This document shows positions 7,783 to 16,468 of a stretch of DNA of 55,649 bases, piece after piece. The position numbers were made by a program, and so were the translations under genes. Origin of the DNA: Candidatus Saccharimonadota bacterium (GTDB lineage: Bacteria; Patescibacteriota; Saccharimonadia; Saccharimonadales; Saccharimonadaceae); NCBI GenBank assembly GCA_017510705.1, contig JAFWMO010000006.1:1-55649 (forward strand). The letters run 5' to 3'. Under the pieces are notes generated by a model. That model made no database searches. It was not told the DNA's origin and saw only the letters and a list, made by a program, of their open reading frames with translations. Every line of letters begins with the position of its first letter. Position 1 is the stretch's first letter.

Positions 7783-7802
7783 AGTCCCTTCGGGATTTTT
7801 TT
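7783..7802 (+). terminator. Terminator of the tRNA-Lys/tRNA-Val unit
   Basis: A short TCCC-TTC-GGGA hairpin followed by seven T directly after tRNA-Val. The same CACCATCAAA plus hairpin string recurs on the minus strand near 10377-10404 beside a tRNA-end remnant. Confidence 0.75.
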
Positions 7803-7806
7803 GTTG

Positions 7807-9534
7807 TTAATATTTGTAAATTGCAACTTCGTTGTTTTCAAAAATAGGTTTTTTGTCTTTTAATAAGCTAGTATATGGTGCGTATGATTCTGGGTCAAGT
7901 TTGAAGATGCCAATATAGTTTACTTTGTTTTCTTTCATGTTGTTTTCTAGTCCAGTCGCATCATAGTTCCAAGCCCCACAATAATCGCATTTGTTTGTCT
8001 CGATTACTTGTAATCCATAAAACCAATATGCTCTGTCGTATCTTCTAAGGTTAGTAGCCCAAACGATTTTTTCACCTTTGTTTACAATCTCGTCGCTAGC
8101 AAAACGATAGCCCTCCATAGTTTGCTCACCGATAGTCTCATGAAGCCTTACCCAGCTAAAATTAAATCTGTAAATATCTACCAGCGGGCCGCCGCGATTA
8201 AAGAATGCGCTCGCTATTAAAGCCGATACTACCACGCCATAAGCTATGACAGTTTTTGGAATCCGTTGCAAAAGTTGCACTGTGCCGTCTGCAGACATAA
8301 TAAATGTCACTAGCCATGCCACATGATACATTTTTGAACAATAATATGGCGAAATCATCCCAAATTCTCTGGCGATCACTGAAAGCATAAAGAATATCAT
8401 CCAAGAAATAAAGAAGAAGGTAGTGACAAAAGATTTCTTTTTGCGAATGTTTTGTATTAATGCATAAATCGCCATTGGCAAGAATAGAATTGCGTTTTTA
8501 ATATAATACGCATAGTGTGCACCATTGGTACGGATTTGATCTTCTACATCCATTTGTTCCGTTAAAAGAAAATCAAAATAATAAAACTTTATTACAAGAA
8601 TTAGTGGCAGAGCAAAGATAGCAGTCTCAACTAATAGAATTTTCTTAAATTTAAATTTATTTTTGCGGCCATAACAAAACACTATCGCTGCTATAATTAG
8701 CCAGACCAAAGGAGCGAATAATACGTAGCACATTGCATTGCAAAAAGCGCACATGCTCATGAGTGGCATAAACTTTTTTAGCCCAATTATTCCGTCCCAT
8801 AGCGATTTGCACAAAATAATTGTAAAACAAATTAAAGTAACGGCCACGCCCAAATATCCAAAACCATAAATTGTGTTATTAAGGCTATATCCTAGCAAAT
8901 AAAATATCGCAATTACGGCACAGATTAAGTTGTGTGTGTTTTTCTTTGCCCACTGCGAAGCGAGCGTATAAAACATCAGCCCGCTAAATGCTAGCATGCA
9001 AATTTCAATTATTATGTATAGTTTGTAGTTTAAAAATGATGAATCGGTAAAAATACTCATTCCATTTATGGCAAGAGCGTTGTTTATTTCATTGAAAAAC
9101 ATACTGGAATGATTGCCGTTTATAAGTGCGTCTTGCGTCATAAAGAAATGTACGGCTGGGTCGGCATTGTTGTATGCAAGATGCAAATCTGGGCCAAACA
9201 ATTTAATCCCAACTGCAAAAGCTACGCCAGCTATCAACAAGGATGCTACTAAATCTATCCAACGAAATTCGTATTTTTGGAATTGTTTTTTCTTTAATGC
9301 AATGATTATTAGTGCAACGCCAATTATGCCTAGTACGCTCGAAGCAAACATTGGCGCCATGCCGACTCCAAATAAATACAAAATAGTCATGAGGACTACA
9401 TTAAAGATCATTGTTAGCATAATTTGAAAAATCAAGTATCTGACAATATTTAATTTTTGATCTGTTTTTTTGAAAATTGTAAGGCCGACGAAGAAAACTA
9501 AATAAGACAATATAAAAACAAGCTTCGTTATCAT
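7807..9534 (-). CDS. Large polytopic membrane protein (possible GT-C-type)
   Basis: A 575-residue protein with about 12-14 hydrophobic segments over residues 1-480 and a soluble C-terminal part of about 90 residues containing Cys-Asp-Tyr-Cys. The shape resembles GT-C glycosyltransferases or O-antigen-ligase-like enzymes. I see no diagnostic motif, so the function is open. Orientation is convergent with the tRNA unit. The ATG at 9534 has TATAAT exactly 6 nt upstream, so it is likely leaderless. Confidence 0.7.
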   Translation of the reverse strand: MITKLVFILSYLVFFVGLTIFKKTDQKLNIVRYLIFQIMLTMIFNVVLMTILYLFGVGMAPMFASSVLGIIGVALIIIALKKKQFQKYEFRWIDLVASLLIAGVAFAVGIKLFGPDLHLAYNNADPAVHFFMTQDALINGNHSSMFFNEINNALAINGMSIFTDSSFLNYKLYIIIEICMLAFSGLMFYTLASQWAKKNTHNLICAVIAIFYLLGYSLNNTIYGFGYLGVAVTLICFTIILCKSLWDGIIGLKKFMPLMSMCAFCNAMCYVLFAPLVWLIIAAIVFCYGRKNKFKFKKILLVETAIFALPLILVIKFYYFDFLLTEQMDVEDQIRTNGAHYAYYIKNAILFLPMAIYALIQNIRKKKSFVTTFFFISWMIFFMLSVIAREFGMISPYYCSKMYHVAWLVTFIMSADGTVQLLQRIPKTVIAYGVVVSALIASAFFNRGGPLVDIYRFNFSWVRLHETIGEQTMEGYRFASDEIVNKGEKIVWATNLRRYDRAYWFYGLQVIETNKCDYCGAWNYDATGLENNMKENKVNYIGIFKLDPESYAPYTSLLKDKKPIFENNEVAIYKY

Positions 9535-9573
9535 GTTTTCATTATAGCATAAAAAATAGCCCCGAAAGGCATG

Positions 9574-9603
9574 TGGTGGGGGCGAATTGTTCAGGCTTTA
9601 ACA
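9574..9603. repeat. Direct repeat copy 1, tRNA-3'-end-like (in front of the HD gene)
   Basis: Begins TGGTGGGGGCGAATTG and matches 10398-10427 at 27 of 30 positions. On the minus strand it ends in CACCA like a tRNA 3' end and is followed by a weak hairpin and six T. No full tRNA folds around it. The two copies bracket the HD gene. Confidence 0.6.
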
Positions 9604-9673
9604 CTGTATAGAGAAGAGGCAAAAGTAAGAGCGTCTCGTGTTATAATAGATATATAAAATAGGAGAAATAAGG

Positions 9674-10315
9674 TTGAAAAACATAGTGGATGAAACTTTG
9701 GAGTATGTGAAAGAGTTTTTTAAGAATGATTTCAGTGGGCATGATTATTATCATACTTTAAGGGTGTATAATTTATCGAAACATATTGCGAGATTTGAAG
9801 AGTGTAATACACAATTAGTTTATTTGAGTGCATTATTACATGATGTAGATGATTATAAGTTAGTAGGACGTGAAGAGGAGCCATTCCATAACGCAAAGTC
9901 TTTCCTAGAACGTCATGGTGTTTCTGACGAAGAAATAGAACAAGTTTGTCATATCATTTCTCAAGTGTCGTTCAAGGGAAAAGATACCATCACTCCAGAT
10001 ACGATAGAAGGGAAAATTGTACAAGACGCAGACAGACTGGATGCGATTGGAGCAATTGGAATAGGTAGAACATTCGCTTATGGTGGGAATCATAATGTGC
10101 CGATGCATATTCCCGACATGAAGTACAAAGAGAACATGTCTGCCGACGAGTATTATAAACATACAGGTACGACAATAACTCATTTTTATGAGAAACTCTT
10201 AAAACTTAAAGATTTAATGAATACTGGAACTGCTAGAAACATGGCGGAGCATAGACATAGGTTCATGAAAGAATTTTTGAAAGAGTTTTATGACGAATGG
10301 GATGGGGTAGCATAG
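9674..10315 (+). CDS. HD-domain phosphohydrolase (YedJ/YpgQ-like)
   Basis: A 213-residue HD hydrolase. Metal ligands are visible as His-Asp-Tyr-Tyr-His-Thr near residue 23, Leu-His-Asp-Val-Asp-Asp near 56 and Gln-Asp-Ala-Asp-Arg-Leu-Asp near 119, the pattern of the small YedJ/YpgQ family (nucleotide or pyrophosphate hydrolysis; substrate not predictable). The start is a TTG at 9674, 8 nt after AGGAG; TATAAT lies further up. Codon use is more AT-rich than in neighbouring housekeeping genes. Direct repeats flank it and a tRNA-Phe-like remnant follows, which suggests acquisition as a unit. Confidence 0.82.
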   Translation: MKNIVDETLEYVKEFFKNDFSGHDYYHTLRVYNLSKHIARFEECNTQLVYLSALLHDVDDYKLVGREEEPFHNAKSFLERHGVSDEEIEQVCHIISQVSFKGKDTITPDTIEGKIVQDADRLDAIGAIGIGRTFAYGGNHNVPMHIPDMKYKENMSADEYYKHTGTTITHFYEKLLKLKDLMNTGTARNMAEHRHRFMKEFLKEFYDEWDGVA

Positions 10316-10339
10316 ATTTTAGGATATTAACATATAATC

Positions 10340-10370
10340 TGGTGGCGCCGTTTACGAAGTTCCGGTGACA
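10340..10370 (-). pseudogene. Decayed tRNA-Phe 3' end
   Basis: TGGTGGCGCCG matches exactly the last 11 nt (reverse orientation) of the intact tRNA-Phe at 11429-11504. TGACA recurs at the position of the variable loop, but the T-arm is degenerate. It lies between the HD gene and the next accessory gene. Confidence 0.55.
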
Positions 10371-10376
10371 ACAAAA

Positions 10377-10395
10377 AAAATCCCGAAGGGATTTT
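10377..10395. terminator. Bidirectional hairpin after the HD gene
   Basis: AAAATCCC-GAA-GGGATTTT with an A run on one side and a T run on the other. It can end the HD transcript or one from the right. Confidence 0.6.
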
Positions 10396-10397
10396 GA

Positions 10398-10427
10398 TGG
10401 TGGGGGCGAATTGGGCAGGCATTAACA
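10398..10427. repeat. Direct repeat copy 2, tRNA-3'-end-like
   Basis: The second copy of the 30-bp repeat first seen at 9574-9603 (3 mismatches). It lies about 75 nt upstream of the next accessory gene, at a similar distance to that of copy 1 from the HD gene. Confidence 0.6.
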
Positions 10428-10501
10428 ATCTATAAGGAAGATGCTCGGGAAAAGTTAAATCATGCTATAATAAAAATATAAGCATTATAGAAAGGAGTTT
10501 A

Positions 10502-11209
10502 ATGGAACAAAATACTGAGACTGGCGCGCCAATAGTACCAGTTATAGAGAATAAGCATAAAAGCGGAAATGGCTTTAAAATCGCTACTGCGATTGCGTGT
10601 ATCGTGGCAGCTTGTGGTATTGGGTTTGGTGTTTACGGTATGATACAAAGCTCACAAAAGGACAGCCAAATTTCTGATTTGAAGATTCAAATCAAAGAAG
10701 ATGACGGCACAATTACTACTATTGAAACTCCTGAAATTGAAACCACAACAAATAATGGAACAACCGTAACTATTACCGATACAGCCAAGGTTAGCGGCGG
10801 TCCTTATATTGAAAACGGATACTTTTATGTGCCTAAATGGGGTGTAAAGTACAAATTATCGGATGATTTAACTAATTATGGGTATGCAGTTGATCAGGAA
10901 AATCAAGGCGATAGTTATGGTAATTATGTTGTTGGTTTGACGGCTATTTCTAAGAACGATTATGTCGAACAGCCGCAAGCTGCTTACTATAATGATATCT
11001 TTTCCTGTTCCGTTGTCACCATAAGGGCCATGGAAGATTCTAAGAAGAGTTGGCAAGGTAATACCACTCCGGATGTTCAATTCAATGGATTTGATTTTGT
11101 AATTCACGATACTTGGCGCACTCAGAATTGCACCAGTGAATATATGGTACCTACCGATGCCGTAGCAGAGCAACTAAAGACTATCCTTTTGAATCCAGAA
11201 AAGATTTAG
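10502..11209 (+). CDS. Single-pass membrane-anchored hypothetical protein
   Basis: A 235-residue protein. Residues about 25-47 are a transmembrane segment (Ala-Cys-Gly-Ile-Gly-Phe) and the rest is an exported Thr/Asn-rich domain with three Cys (residues about 167, 213). The N-in/C-out topology is predicted from the short charged start. AAAGGAG lies 5 nt before the ATG and TATAAT about 30 nt upstream. No family is recognised. Similar one-pass, acidic exported proteins occur at 17840-18400, 20797-21543 and 36179-36685. Confidence 0.75.
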   Translation: MEQNTETGAPIVPVIENKHKSGNGFKIATAIACIVAACGIGFGVYGMIQSSQKDSQISDLKIQIKEDDGTITTIETPEIETTTNNGTTVTITDTAKVSGGPYIENGYFYVPKWGVKYKLSDDLTNYGYAVDQENQGDSYGNYVVGLTAISKNDYVEQPQAAYYNDIFSCSVVTIRAMEDSKKSWQGNTTPDVQFNGFDFVIHDTWRTQNCTSEYMVPTDAVAEQLKTILLNPEKI

Positions 11210-11224
11210 TTAAAAAACTAGGGA

Positions 11225-11256
11225 AGTACCGTAGGTTTGACCTACGGTACTTTTTT
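11225..11256 (+). terminator. Strong terminator of the 10502-11209 gene
   Basis: A perfect 13-bp stem (AAGTACCGTAGGT with its complement) with a TTG loop and a run of T. Confidence 0.9.
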
Positions 11257-11397
11257 ATGTGACCAAATTGTTTAGGGTATTAACAGACATTTTAACAGGG
11301 ACAAAATGCATGTTTTTTGCAGTTTTCTGTCGTAAAAATGCACAATTTTTACGCCCTATTGTTGGCAAGGTACTTAACAGGAATTTACTACTAAAAA

Positions 11398-11417
11398 AAT
11401 CGGCGAAAATGCCGAGT
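11398..11417 (-). terminator. Terminator of tRNA-Phe
   Basis: On the minus strand a CGGC/GCCG stem with an ATTTTC loop is followed by seven T, 12 nt after tRNA-Phe. The preceding stretch 11257-11397 holds an inverted repeat (CGTAAAAAT/ATTTTTACG) and no supported gene. Confidence 0.7.
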
Positions 11418-11428
11418 TATATAAAGTT

Positions 11429-11504
11429 TGGTGGCGCCGACTGGACTTGAACCAGTGACACAAGGCTCTTCAGGCCTCTGCTCTACCAACTGAGCTACAG
11501 CGCC
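11429..11504 (-). tRNA. tRNA-Phe(GAA), CCA encoded
   Basis: A complete cloverleaf on the minus strand: 7-bp acceptor, D-loop with Gly-Gly, anticodon loop CTGAAGA (GAA), T-loop TTCAAGT, discriminator A and an encoded CCA. Confidence 0.96.
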
Positions 11505-11528
11505 AACACCACGATTATACCAAAAAAT

Positions 11529-12302
11529 CTACTTCTTGTCTACTTTTTGCTTCTTTAAATACACCAGATAATATATCCCGCCCACTAGTAGTGCGCCACC
11601 AATAATATTACCAATCGTCACCGGCAAAAGATTGTTTAGCAAAAATCCTTCCGCCGTAAGCGCGCCGCCGTAGGTGTCATTAACCAAGTTTTCAAAAATC
11701 CCTGCCGGCACATAAAACATATTTGCCACCGAGTGTTCAAACCCACAGAGTACAAATACCATAATCGGAAAAAACACTGCAATTATTTTTCCACTCACCG
11801 TTTCCGCACCAAACGCCATCCACACCGCAATACAAACTAGAAAATTACAAAGCACACCCCGAAGCATAGCTTCAAAAAATCCCATACTCACTTTTGCCGT
11901 AGCCGTAGCTACTACTGTATCCGCAATATTATCAAATGCGCCGGAAAGCACCACAACCCCAGCTACCGCCACCGCGCCAATTAAATTACCAAGGAATACG
12001 AATGCCCAGTTTTTTAAAAGCGCCAAAAAACCAATTTTTCTATCAAGCAGTGCCATACTCATAAGATTATTGCCGGTAAATAACTCACTCCCAGCTACCA
12101 CCACCATTGCAAGCCCCGCCGGAAAAATACAAGCACCAGCGATTTTGCCGCCATAGACATTTCCAAAAGTCGCCGCCACACCAGCTAACGCAATAAACGC
12201 ACCCGCCATTATCCCGAGTAACAACATTTTATAAATTGGAAGCCTTGCCTTCCCTTCGCCCACTTTCACAGCCACCCCAGCAATTTCATCTGGTTTTTTC
12301 AT
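11529..12302 (-). CDS. Formate/nitrite transporter family channel
   Basis: A 257-residue FNT-family (FocA/NirC-like) pentameric channel protein. Six hydrophobic segments are readable. Typical motifs include Gly-Ala-Phe-Ile-Ala-Leu-Ala in the first helix, a Gly-Asn-Leu-Ile-Gly-Ala pore segment and Leu-Cys-Asn-Phe-Leu-Val-Cys in the broken central helix. Likely role: export or uptake of small monocarboxylates such as formate or lactate in a fermenting cell; the exact substrate is not predictable. The gene is divergent from murI, and AGGAGGTAT precedes the start. Confidence 0.9.
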   Translation of the reverse strand: MKKPDEIAGVAVKVGEGKARLPIYKMLLLGIMAGAFIALAGVAATFGNVYGGKIAGACIFPAGLAMVVVAGSELFTGNNLMSMALLDRKIGFLALLKNWAFVFLGNLIGAVAVAGVVVLSGAFDNIADTVVATATAKVSMGFFEAMLRGVLCNFLVCIAVWMAFGAETVSGKIIAVFFPIMVFVLCGFEHSVANMFYVPAGIFENLVNDTYGGALTAEGFLLNNLLPVTIGNIIGGALLVGGIYYLVYLKKQKVDKK

Positions 12303-12337
12303 ATACCTCCTATATAATATATAGTATACTATATATT

Positions 12338-12979
12338 ATGAAAATTGGCGTATTTGATTCCGGGATTGGCGGCACTACAGTACTTACCGCAATTAGAAAT
12401 ATTCTTCCAAACGAAGAGTATCAGTATATTGCCGACTCCAAAAATTGCCCATACGGCGAAAAGCCAGAAGAAGAGCTAAAACAAATTGTTTCAAAAAACA
12501 CTGAAGAATTAAAAAACTGGGGAGCCGAAATAATCGTAATTGCTTGTAATACCGCCACCACCAAATGCATTGGCTTCCTTCGCGAAAAATATCCGGAGCT
12601 AAAATTTGTTGGCACCGAACCGGCCATTAAATTAGCTACCGAAACTAACGCTAAAAATATTCTCGTGATGGCTACGCCTGGCACTATTGCGTCAGAACGC
12701 ACCAAGTCCCTTGCTAAAGAAAACATACGCGAAGGCCAAAACATCACGCTGCTTGCCTGCCCTGGCCTCGCCGACACGATTGAGCAAAAACTAGATATTA
12801 GAAAAAAACTATCCGAGCTATTTGAAGATCTCAAAAACAAAAACTACCAGCCAGACGTCATCGTCCTTGGCTGCACCCACTATTCTTTAATCAAACCAGA
12901 AATTCAAAGCTTCTTTCCGAATGCCAAATTAATAGACGGAAACGAAGGCGTCGCTAGACGCGTAAAAGAATTAATATAA
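12338..12979 (+). CDS. murI: Glutamate racemase
   Basis: A 213-residue enzyme making D-glutamate for peptidoglycan. The Phe-Asp-Ser-Gly-Ile-Gly-Gly N-terminus is present. The two catalytic cysteines sit in Ala-Cys-Asn-Thr-Ala-Thr (about residue 69) and Gly-Cys-Thr-His-Tyr (about 176). The length is slightly below the usual 250-270. The frame is open far upstream, but the ATG at 12338 gives the family start. The AT-rich gap shared with the divergent channel gene holds both promoters. Confidence 0.94.
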   Translation: MKIGVFDSGIGGTTVLTAIRNILPNEEYQYIADSKNCPYGEKPEEELKQIVSKNTEELKNWGAEIIVIACNTATTKCIGFLREKYPELKFVGTEPAIKLATETNAKNILVMATPGTIASERTKSLAKENIREGQNITLLACPGLADTIEQKLDIRKKLSELFEDLKNKNYQPDVIVLGCTHYSLIKPEIQSFFPNAKLIDGNEGVARRVKELI

Positions 12980-13008
12980 AAAATCTCCCGCAAGAAACGG
13001 GAGATTTT
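12980..13008. terminator. Bidirectional terminator between murI and the DUF4282 gene
   Basis: AAAATCTCCCG and CGGGAGATTTT form an 11-bp stem with a 7-nt loop between convergent genes. Confidence 0.85.
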
Positions 13009-13025
13009 AACTCTAGCTAAAATTA

Positions 13026-13427
13026 TTATTTCTCAGAGTTCTTCCACATCTTTACGAATACCATTGCAAACTCGTATGCAAGACGAATTACAATTGGGCC
13101 AAGAAGTAGCTCAAAGAAGAAGCTTTGGAAATCTGCATAAACTGCAGAAGCTACAGCGGTAAAGATGATGTATACGGTAGAACCGATATAAAACATCTTG
13201 AGCAAAGATTCAATATACATATCTTTGAAAGATAGAAAATCTTTTACTTTGCCCCAGAAACCTTTTACGGCACCTTTTTTGTTTACAAACAAGAAGAATA
13301 GCAAAATAGCTGCTACTACTGATAGCACACTACCCACAATTAGCCAGTTTGTTACGAAATTTGCTCTACCATCAGCAACAGAAATCAAGCTGTTAGCGCT
13401 GCTAACTAATGATTGAAAATCGTACAT
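13026..13427 (-). CDS. Small membrane protein, DUF4282-like
   Basis: A 133-residue protein with three hydrophobic segments (about residues 28-47, 73-97, 103-125). The ending, Leu-Leu-Leu-Gly-Pro followed by Arg-Leu-Ala-Tyr-Glu, resembles DUF4282 membrane proteins, whose function is unknown. AAAGGAG lies 7 nt before the ATG. It is divergent from rarA. Confidence 0.72.
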   Translation of the reverse strand: MYDFQSLVSSANSLISVADGRANFVTNWLIVGSVLSVVAAILLFFLFVNKKGAVKGFWGKVKDFLSFKDMYIESLLKMFYIGSTVYIIFTAVASAVYADFQSFFFELLLGPIVIRLAYEFAMVFVKMWKNSEK

Positions 13428-13510
13428 TTTTATAACTCCTTTATTATTATTGCCTTAATTTTACCATAAATAATTAAATTTTGTAAAGATTTTTATTATA
13501 ATATATTTAT

Positions 13511-14713
13511 ATGAATAGAGTTCCACTAGCAGAGAGAATGCGCCCTACCAAACTTTCTGAAGTCCTAGGCCAAGAAGACATTATTGGCGAAGGTAAAATT
13601 TTGACCGAAATCGTGAAAAACGGCGAGCCAGTCAATTTGATCTTTTGGGGCCCGCCTGGCACCGGCAAGACCACTCTTGCTCGTATTTTGGCCCGCGAAT
13701 TCAAAGCAGACTTTGTAGAAATTTCTGCCGTCACCGCTGGCAAAAAAGATATTGAAGAAGTCGTCTCTCGCGCCAAACTAAATTGGAATCTAAAAACTCG
13801 CACAATTCTTTTTGTGGATGAAATTCACCGCTTCAACAAAGCCCAACAAGATGCATTTCTCCCACACGTAGAATCTGGCCTTATTACTTTAATCGGCGCC
13901 ACCACCGAAAATCCATCTTTTGAAGTCATTTCCCCGCTCCTCTCCCGCTCCCGCGTCGTAGTCGTAAACCCTCTCTCAAAAGACGCAATCGTCAAAGTAA
14001 TCAAACGTGCCATCAAAGCAGAAAATGCTGGAAAACGCGTTACCAAAAAAGCCATTGATTATCTAGCGGAACTATCCGGCGGAGACGCGCGTTCAGCCCT
14101 TGGTGATTTAGAACTTGCTTTATCACTTTCCGATAAAATTGACGAAAGCATCATCATAGAAGCTGCTGGCAAAAAAATGCCAGGCTACGACAAAAAAGGC
14201 GATAATCACTACGACACGATTTCTGCATTCATCAAATCAATGCGTGGCAGCGATACCGACGCCGCCCTATATTATCTTGCTCGCATGGTCCAAGCCGGCG
14301 AAGATCCAAAATTTATCGCCCGCCGCATGGTAATCTTTGCATCCGAGGATATCGGCCTTGCCGGAAATGGCGCACTCTCACTCGCCACCGCTTGTTTCCA
14401 AGCTGTAGAGCGCGTCGGTATGCCAGAATCCGGACTAATTCTCGCGCACACTTGTATTGCTTTATCTAAATCCAAGAAAAATCGCGACTCCGCCGATGCT
14501 TGGTACAAGGCTCTAGATCTCGCCAAAAAATCCATGAACGAGCCAGTCCCTACCTGGCTCCGCAACGCCCCAACCAAACTCATGAAAGACCTCGGCTACG
14601 GCAAAGGTCAACAGTGGACTTCCGGCTTCCATCTAGACAAAAACTACCTCCCAGATTCCATCAAAAACGAAAAGATTTTTACTCCTCATCCAGAAATGCC
14701 CCACTCTGCCTAG
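13511..14713 (+). CDS. rarA: Replication-associated recombination protein RarA (MgsA)
   Basis: A 400-residue AAA+ ATPase of the clamp-loader group that acts at stalled replication forks. Walker A is Gly-Pro-Pro-Gly-Thr-Gly-Lys-Thr-Thr near residue 47 and Walker B is Phe-Val-Asp-Glu-Ile-His near 99. The sensor region contains Gly-Ala-Thr-Thr-Glu-Asn-Pro, and the C-terminal tetramerisation domain contains Ser-Ala-Asp-Ala-Trp-Tyr. Length is normal. TATAAT lies 8 nt before the ATG and there is no Shine-Dalgarno. It overlaps the convergent ABC gene by 35 nt. Confidence 0.94.
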   Translation: MNRVPLAERMRPTKLSEVLGQEDIIGEGKILTEIVKNGEPVNLIFWGPPGTGKTTLARILAREFKADFVEISAVTAGKKDIEEVVSRAKLNWNLKTRTILFVDEIHRFNKAQQDAFLPHVESGLITLIGATTENPSFEVISPLLSRSRVVVVNPLSKDAIVKVIKRAIKAENAGKRVTKKAIDYLAELSGGDARSALGDLELALSLSDKIDESIIIEAAGKKMPGYDKKGDNHYDTISAFIKSMRGSDTDAALYYLARMVQAGEDPKFIARRMVIFASEDIGLAGNGALSLATACFQAVERVGMPESGLILAHTCIALSKSKKNRDSADAWYKALDLAKKSMNEPVPTWLRNAPTKLMKDLGYGKGQQWTSGFHLDKNYLPDSIKNEKIFTPHPEMPHSA

Positions 14714-16454
14714 ACCAAAGTTTGGCATATTCACCATTTTTAGCAAGAAGTTCTTTGTGCGAACCTTGTTCTACAATTTTCCCATCGCGCAAAACCACAA
14801 TTCTATCAAGCCCCGCAATCGTAGAAAGCCTATGTGCCACCACAATAGACGTCCTCCCTTCCATCAAATTCGCAAGCGCTTCTTGTATTGCCGCTTCAGA
14901 CTCAGAATCCAGCGCCGAAGTCGCCTCATCCAAGACCAAAATTGGCGCATCCTTTATAATAGCACGCGCAATTGCAATCCTCTGCCTCTGCCCGCCAGAA
15001 AGTTTTACGCCACGTTCACCCACTAGCGTATCATAGCCATTCGGAAGATTCGCAATAAATTCATCCGCGCTGGCAAGCCTTGCTGCTTCATGCACTTCTT
15101 CATCCGTAGCCCCCGGCCTTCCATACGAAATATTTTCAAAAATTGAACGGTGAAACAGTGACGATTCTTGCGGCACATACGCAATTGCATCGCGCAAACT
15201 ATTTTGTGTTACATCATGAATATTTTGTCCATCAATATATATTGCACCACTTTTCACATCCGCAAATCTCAAAAGAAGTTTAGTTAGCGTAGTTTTTCCA
15301 GAACCGCTCACACCCACTAGCCCCACACGTTCACCAGGCTTAATTAGCAAAGAAAAATCCTCAAAAATCGTCTCTTTTGCGTTTTCATGCCTAAACGAAA
15401 TATTATCAAAATTCACTTCTGCGTCAGCTATAATTAATTTCTTTGCGCCAGGCTCATCCACCACATCATCCGGCGTATCCAAAATTTCCGTCATTTCTTT
15501 TGCATCACCAAAAATCCGATTCATAGTTTTAAAAATAGAGTGTATATTCCACAAATCACCAGTTAGCATAGAAGTATAATTCACAATCAAAATCAAAGTA
15601 GCCAAAGAAAACGAAAACCAACTTCTGCCAAACATCATAAGAACGATAATCAAAGCATTCATCAAAAGAAAAATTGTATCAAAACAATAATTTCTTTTTG
15701 TATCAGCTTTCAAAATATCATAAGATGCATTGTAAACTTCCTTCTGCCACTTCGCAAATCTTTTGTGTTCAAAATTTTCCCTCGCATAACTTTTTACCGA
15801 AACAATATTCGTAATCGCATCAGAAAGTTGCCCGGTGCGTTTATTGGACATTGAAGCCTCACGCTCGTTTAGTGGGCCTATTTTCTTGGACCACCAAGTT
15901 GCAATCACAATAAACACTATCATAAAAATCAAAATACAAACCGCATAAAGTGGCGCACGCGGAAACATAATTAGCATCACAACAATTACATCAATCACTA
16001 CTGGCGCCACATTCCAAACCATTTGATCCATAAAATTCTCATACGAGCTAATAAACTTATTTACCTGCGACACAAGTGAACCAGAAAATTTATTCGTATG
16101 AAATTGCATCGACTGTGCTTCAATCGTATCAAAACATTGTAAACCTAGATCATACATTGTACCAATCTCCATTTTCCAGTGGCACCAAAGTCTAATCGGC
16201 CCCACAATATGTTCTCTCAATATCTCCACGCCCAAAAACAGCAAACCCAATGGCAAAATTGCATCAATCATTTCTTCATTAGAAAGACTTTGCGACATAA
16301 TATCCAACATATAGGCCAAAATAAGTGGACTAAAAATACGAAGCACCACACTCACAGGAGTCAACAAAAAGTTGCCAATAGTGTATAGCTTGTATTTCTT
16401 ATTGGCTTTCCAATAATAATATAGCGTTCTCCTATATGTTCTCTTCTTATTCAT
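14679..16454 (-). CDS. ABC exporter, fused membrane and ATPase domains
   Basis: A 591-residue type IV (MsbA/LmrA-like) half-transporter that works as a dimer. Six transmembrane helices span residues about 25-330. The ATPase domain has Walker A Gly-Val-Ser-Gly-Ser-Gly-Lys-Thr-Thr (about 392), the signature Leu-Ser-Gly-Gly-Gln-Arg-Gln-Arg (about 495) and Walker B Ile-Leu-Val-Leu-Asp-Glu-Ala. The substrate (lipid, peptide or drug) cannot be told. It is divergent from glyS across only 14 bp. Confidence 0.92.
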   Translation of the reverse strand: MNKKRTYRRTLYYYWKANKKYKLYTIGNFLLTPVSVVLRIFSPLILAYMLDIMSQSLSNEEMIDAILPLGLLFLGVEILREHIVGPIRLWCHWKMEIGTMYDLGLQCFDTIEAQSMQFHTNKFSGSLVSQVNKFISSYENFMDQMVWNVAPVVIDVIVVMLIMFPRAPLYAVCILIFMIVFIVIATWWSKKIGPLNEREASMSNKRTGQLSDAITNIVSVKSYARENFEHKRFAKWQKEVYNASYDILKADTKRNYCFDTIFLLMNALIIVLMMFGRSWFSFSLATLILIVNYTSMLTGDLWNIHSIFKTMNRIFGDAKEMTEILDTPDDVVDEPGAKKLIIADAEVNFDNISFRHENAKETIFEDFSLLIKPGERVGLVGVSGSGKTTLTKLLLRFADVKSGAIYIDGQNIHDVTQNSLRDAIAYVPQESSLFHRSIFENISYGRPGATDEEVHEAARLASADEFIANLPNGYDTLVGERGVKLSGGQRQRIAIARAIIKDAPILVLDEATSALDSESEAAIQEALANLMEGRTSIVVAHRLSTIAGLDRIVVLRDGKIVEQGSHKELLAKNGEYAKLWSRQSGAFLDEE

Positions 16455-16468
16455 GATATAATTATAGC
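16455..16468. promoter_or_regulatory. Overlapping divergent leaderless promoters
   Basis: TATAATTATA at 16457-16466 contains one -10 box for each strand, overlapping by two bases. Each is followed by exactly 6 nt and then the ATG of glyS (plus, 16469) or of the ABC exporter (minus, 16454). The -35 regions must lie inside the opposite gene. Confidence 0.72.

Noticed and set aside
9574-9603. tmRNA or an intact tRNA 3' end
   Set aside because: The terminal CACCA is present, but no T-arm with TTC loop folds and no tmRNA tag frame is found.
11259-11450. 63-codon open frame before tRNA-Phe
   Set aside because: It runs into the tRNA gene and covers a terminator and an inverted repeat. It has no family features.
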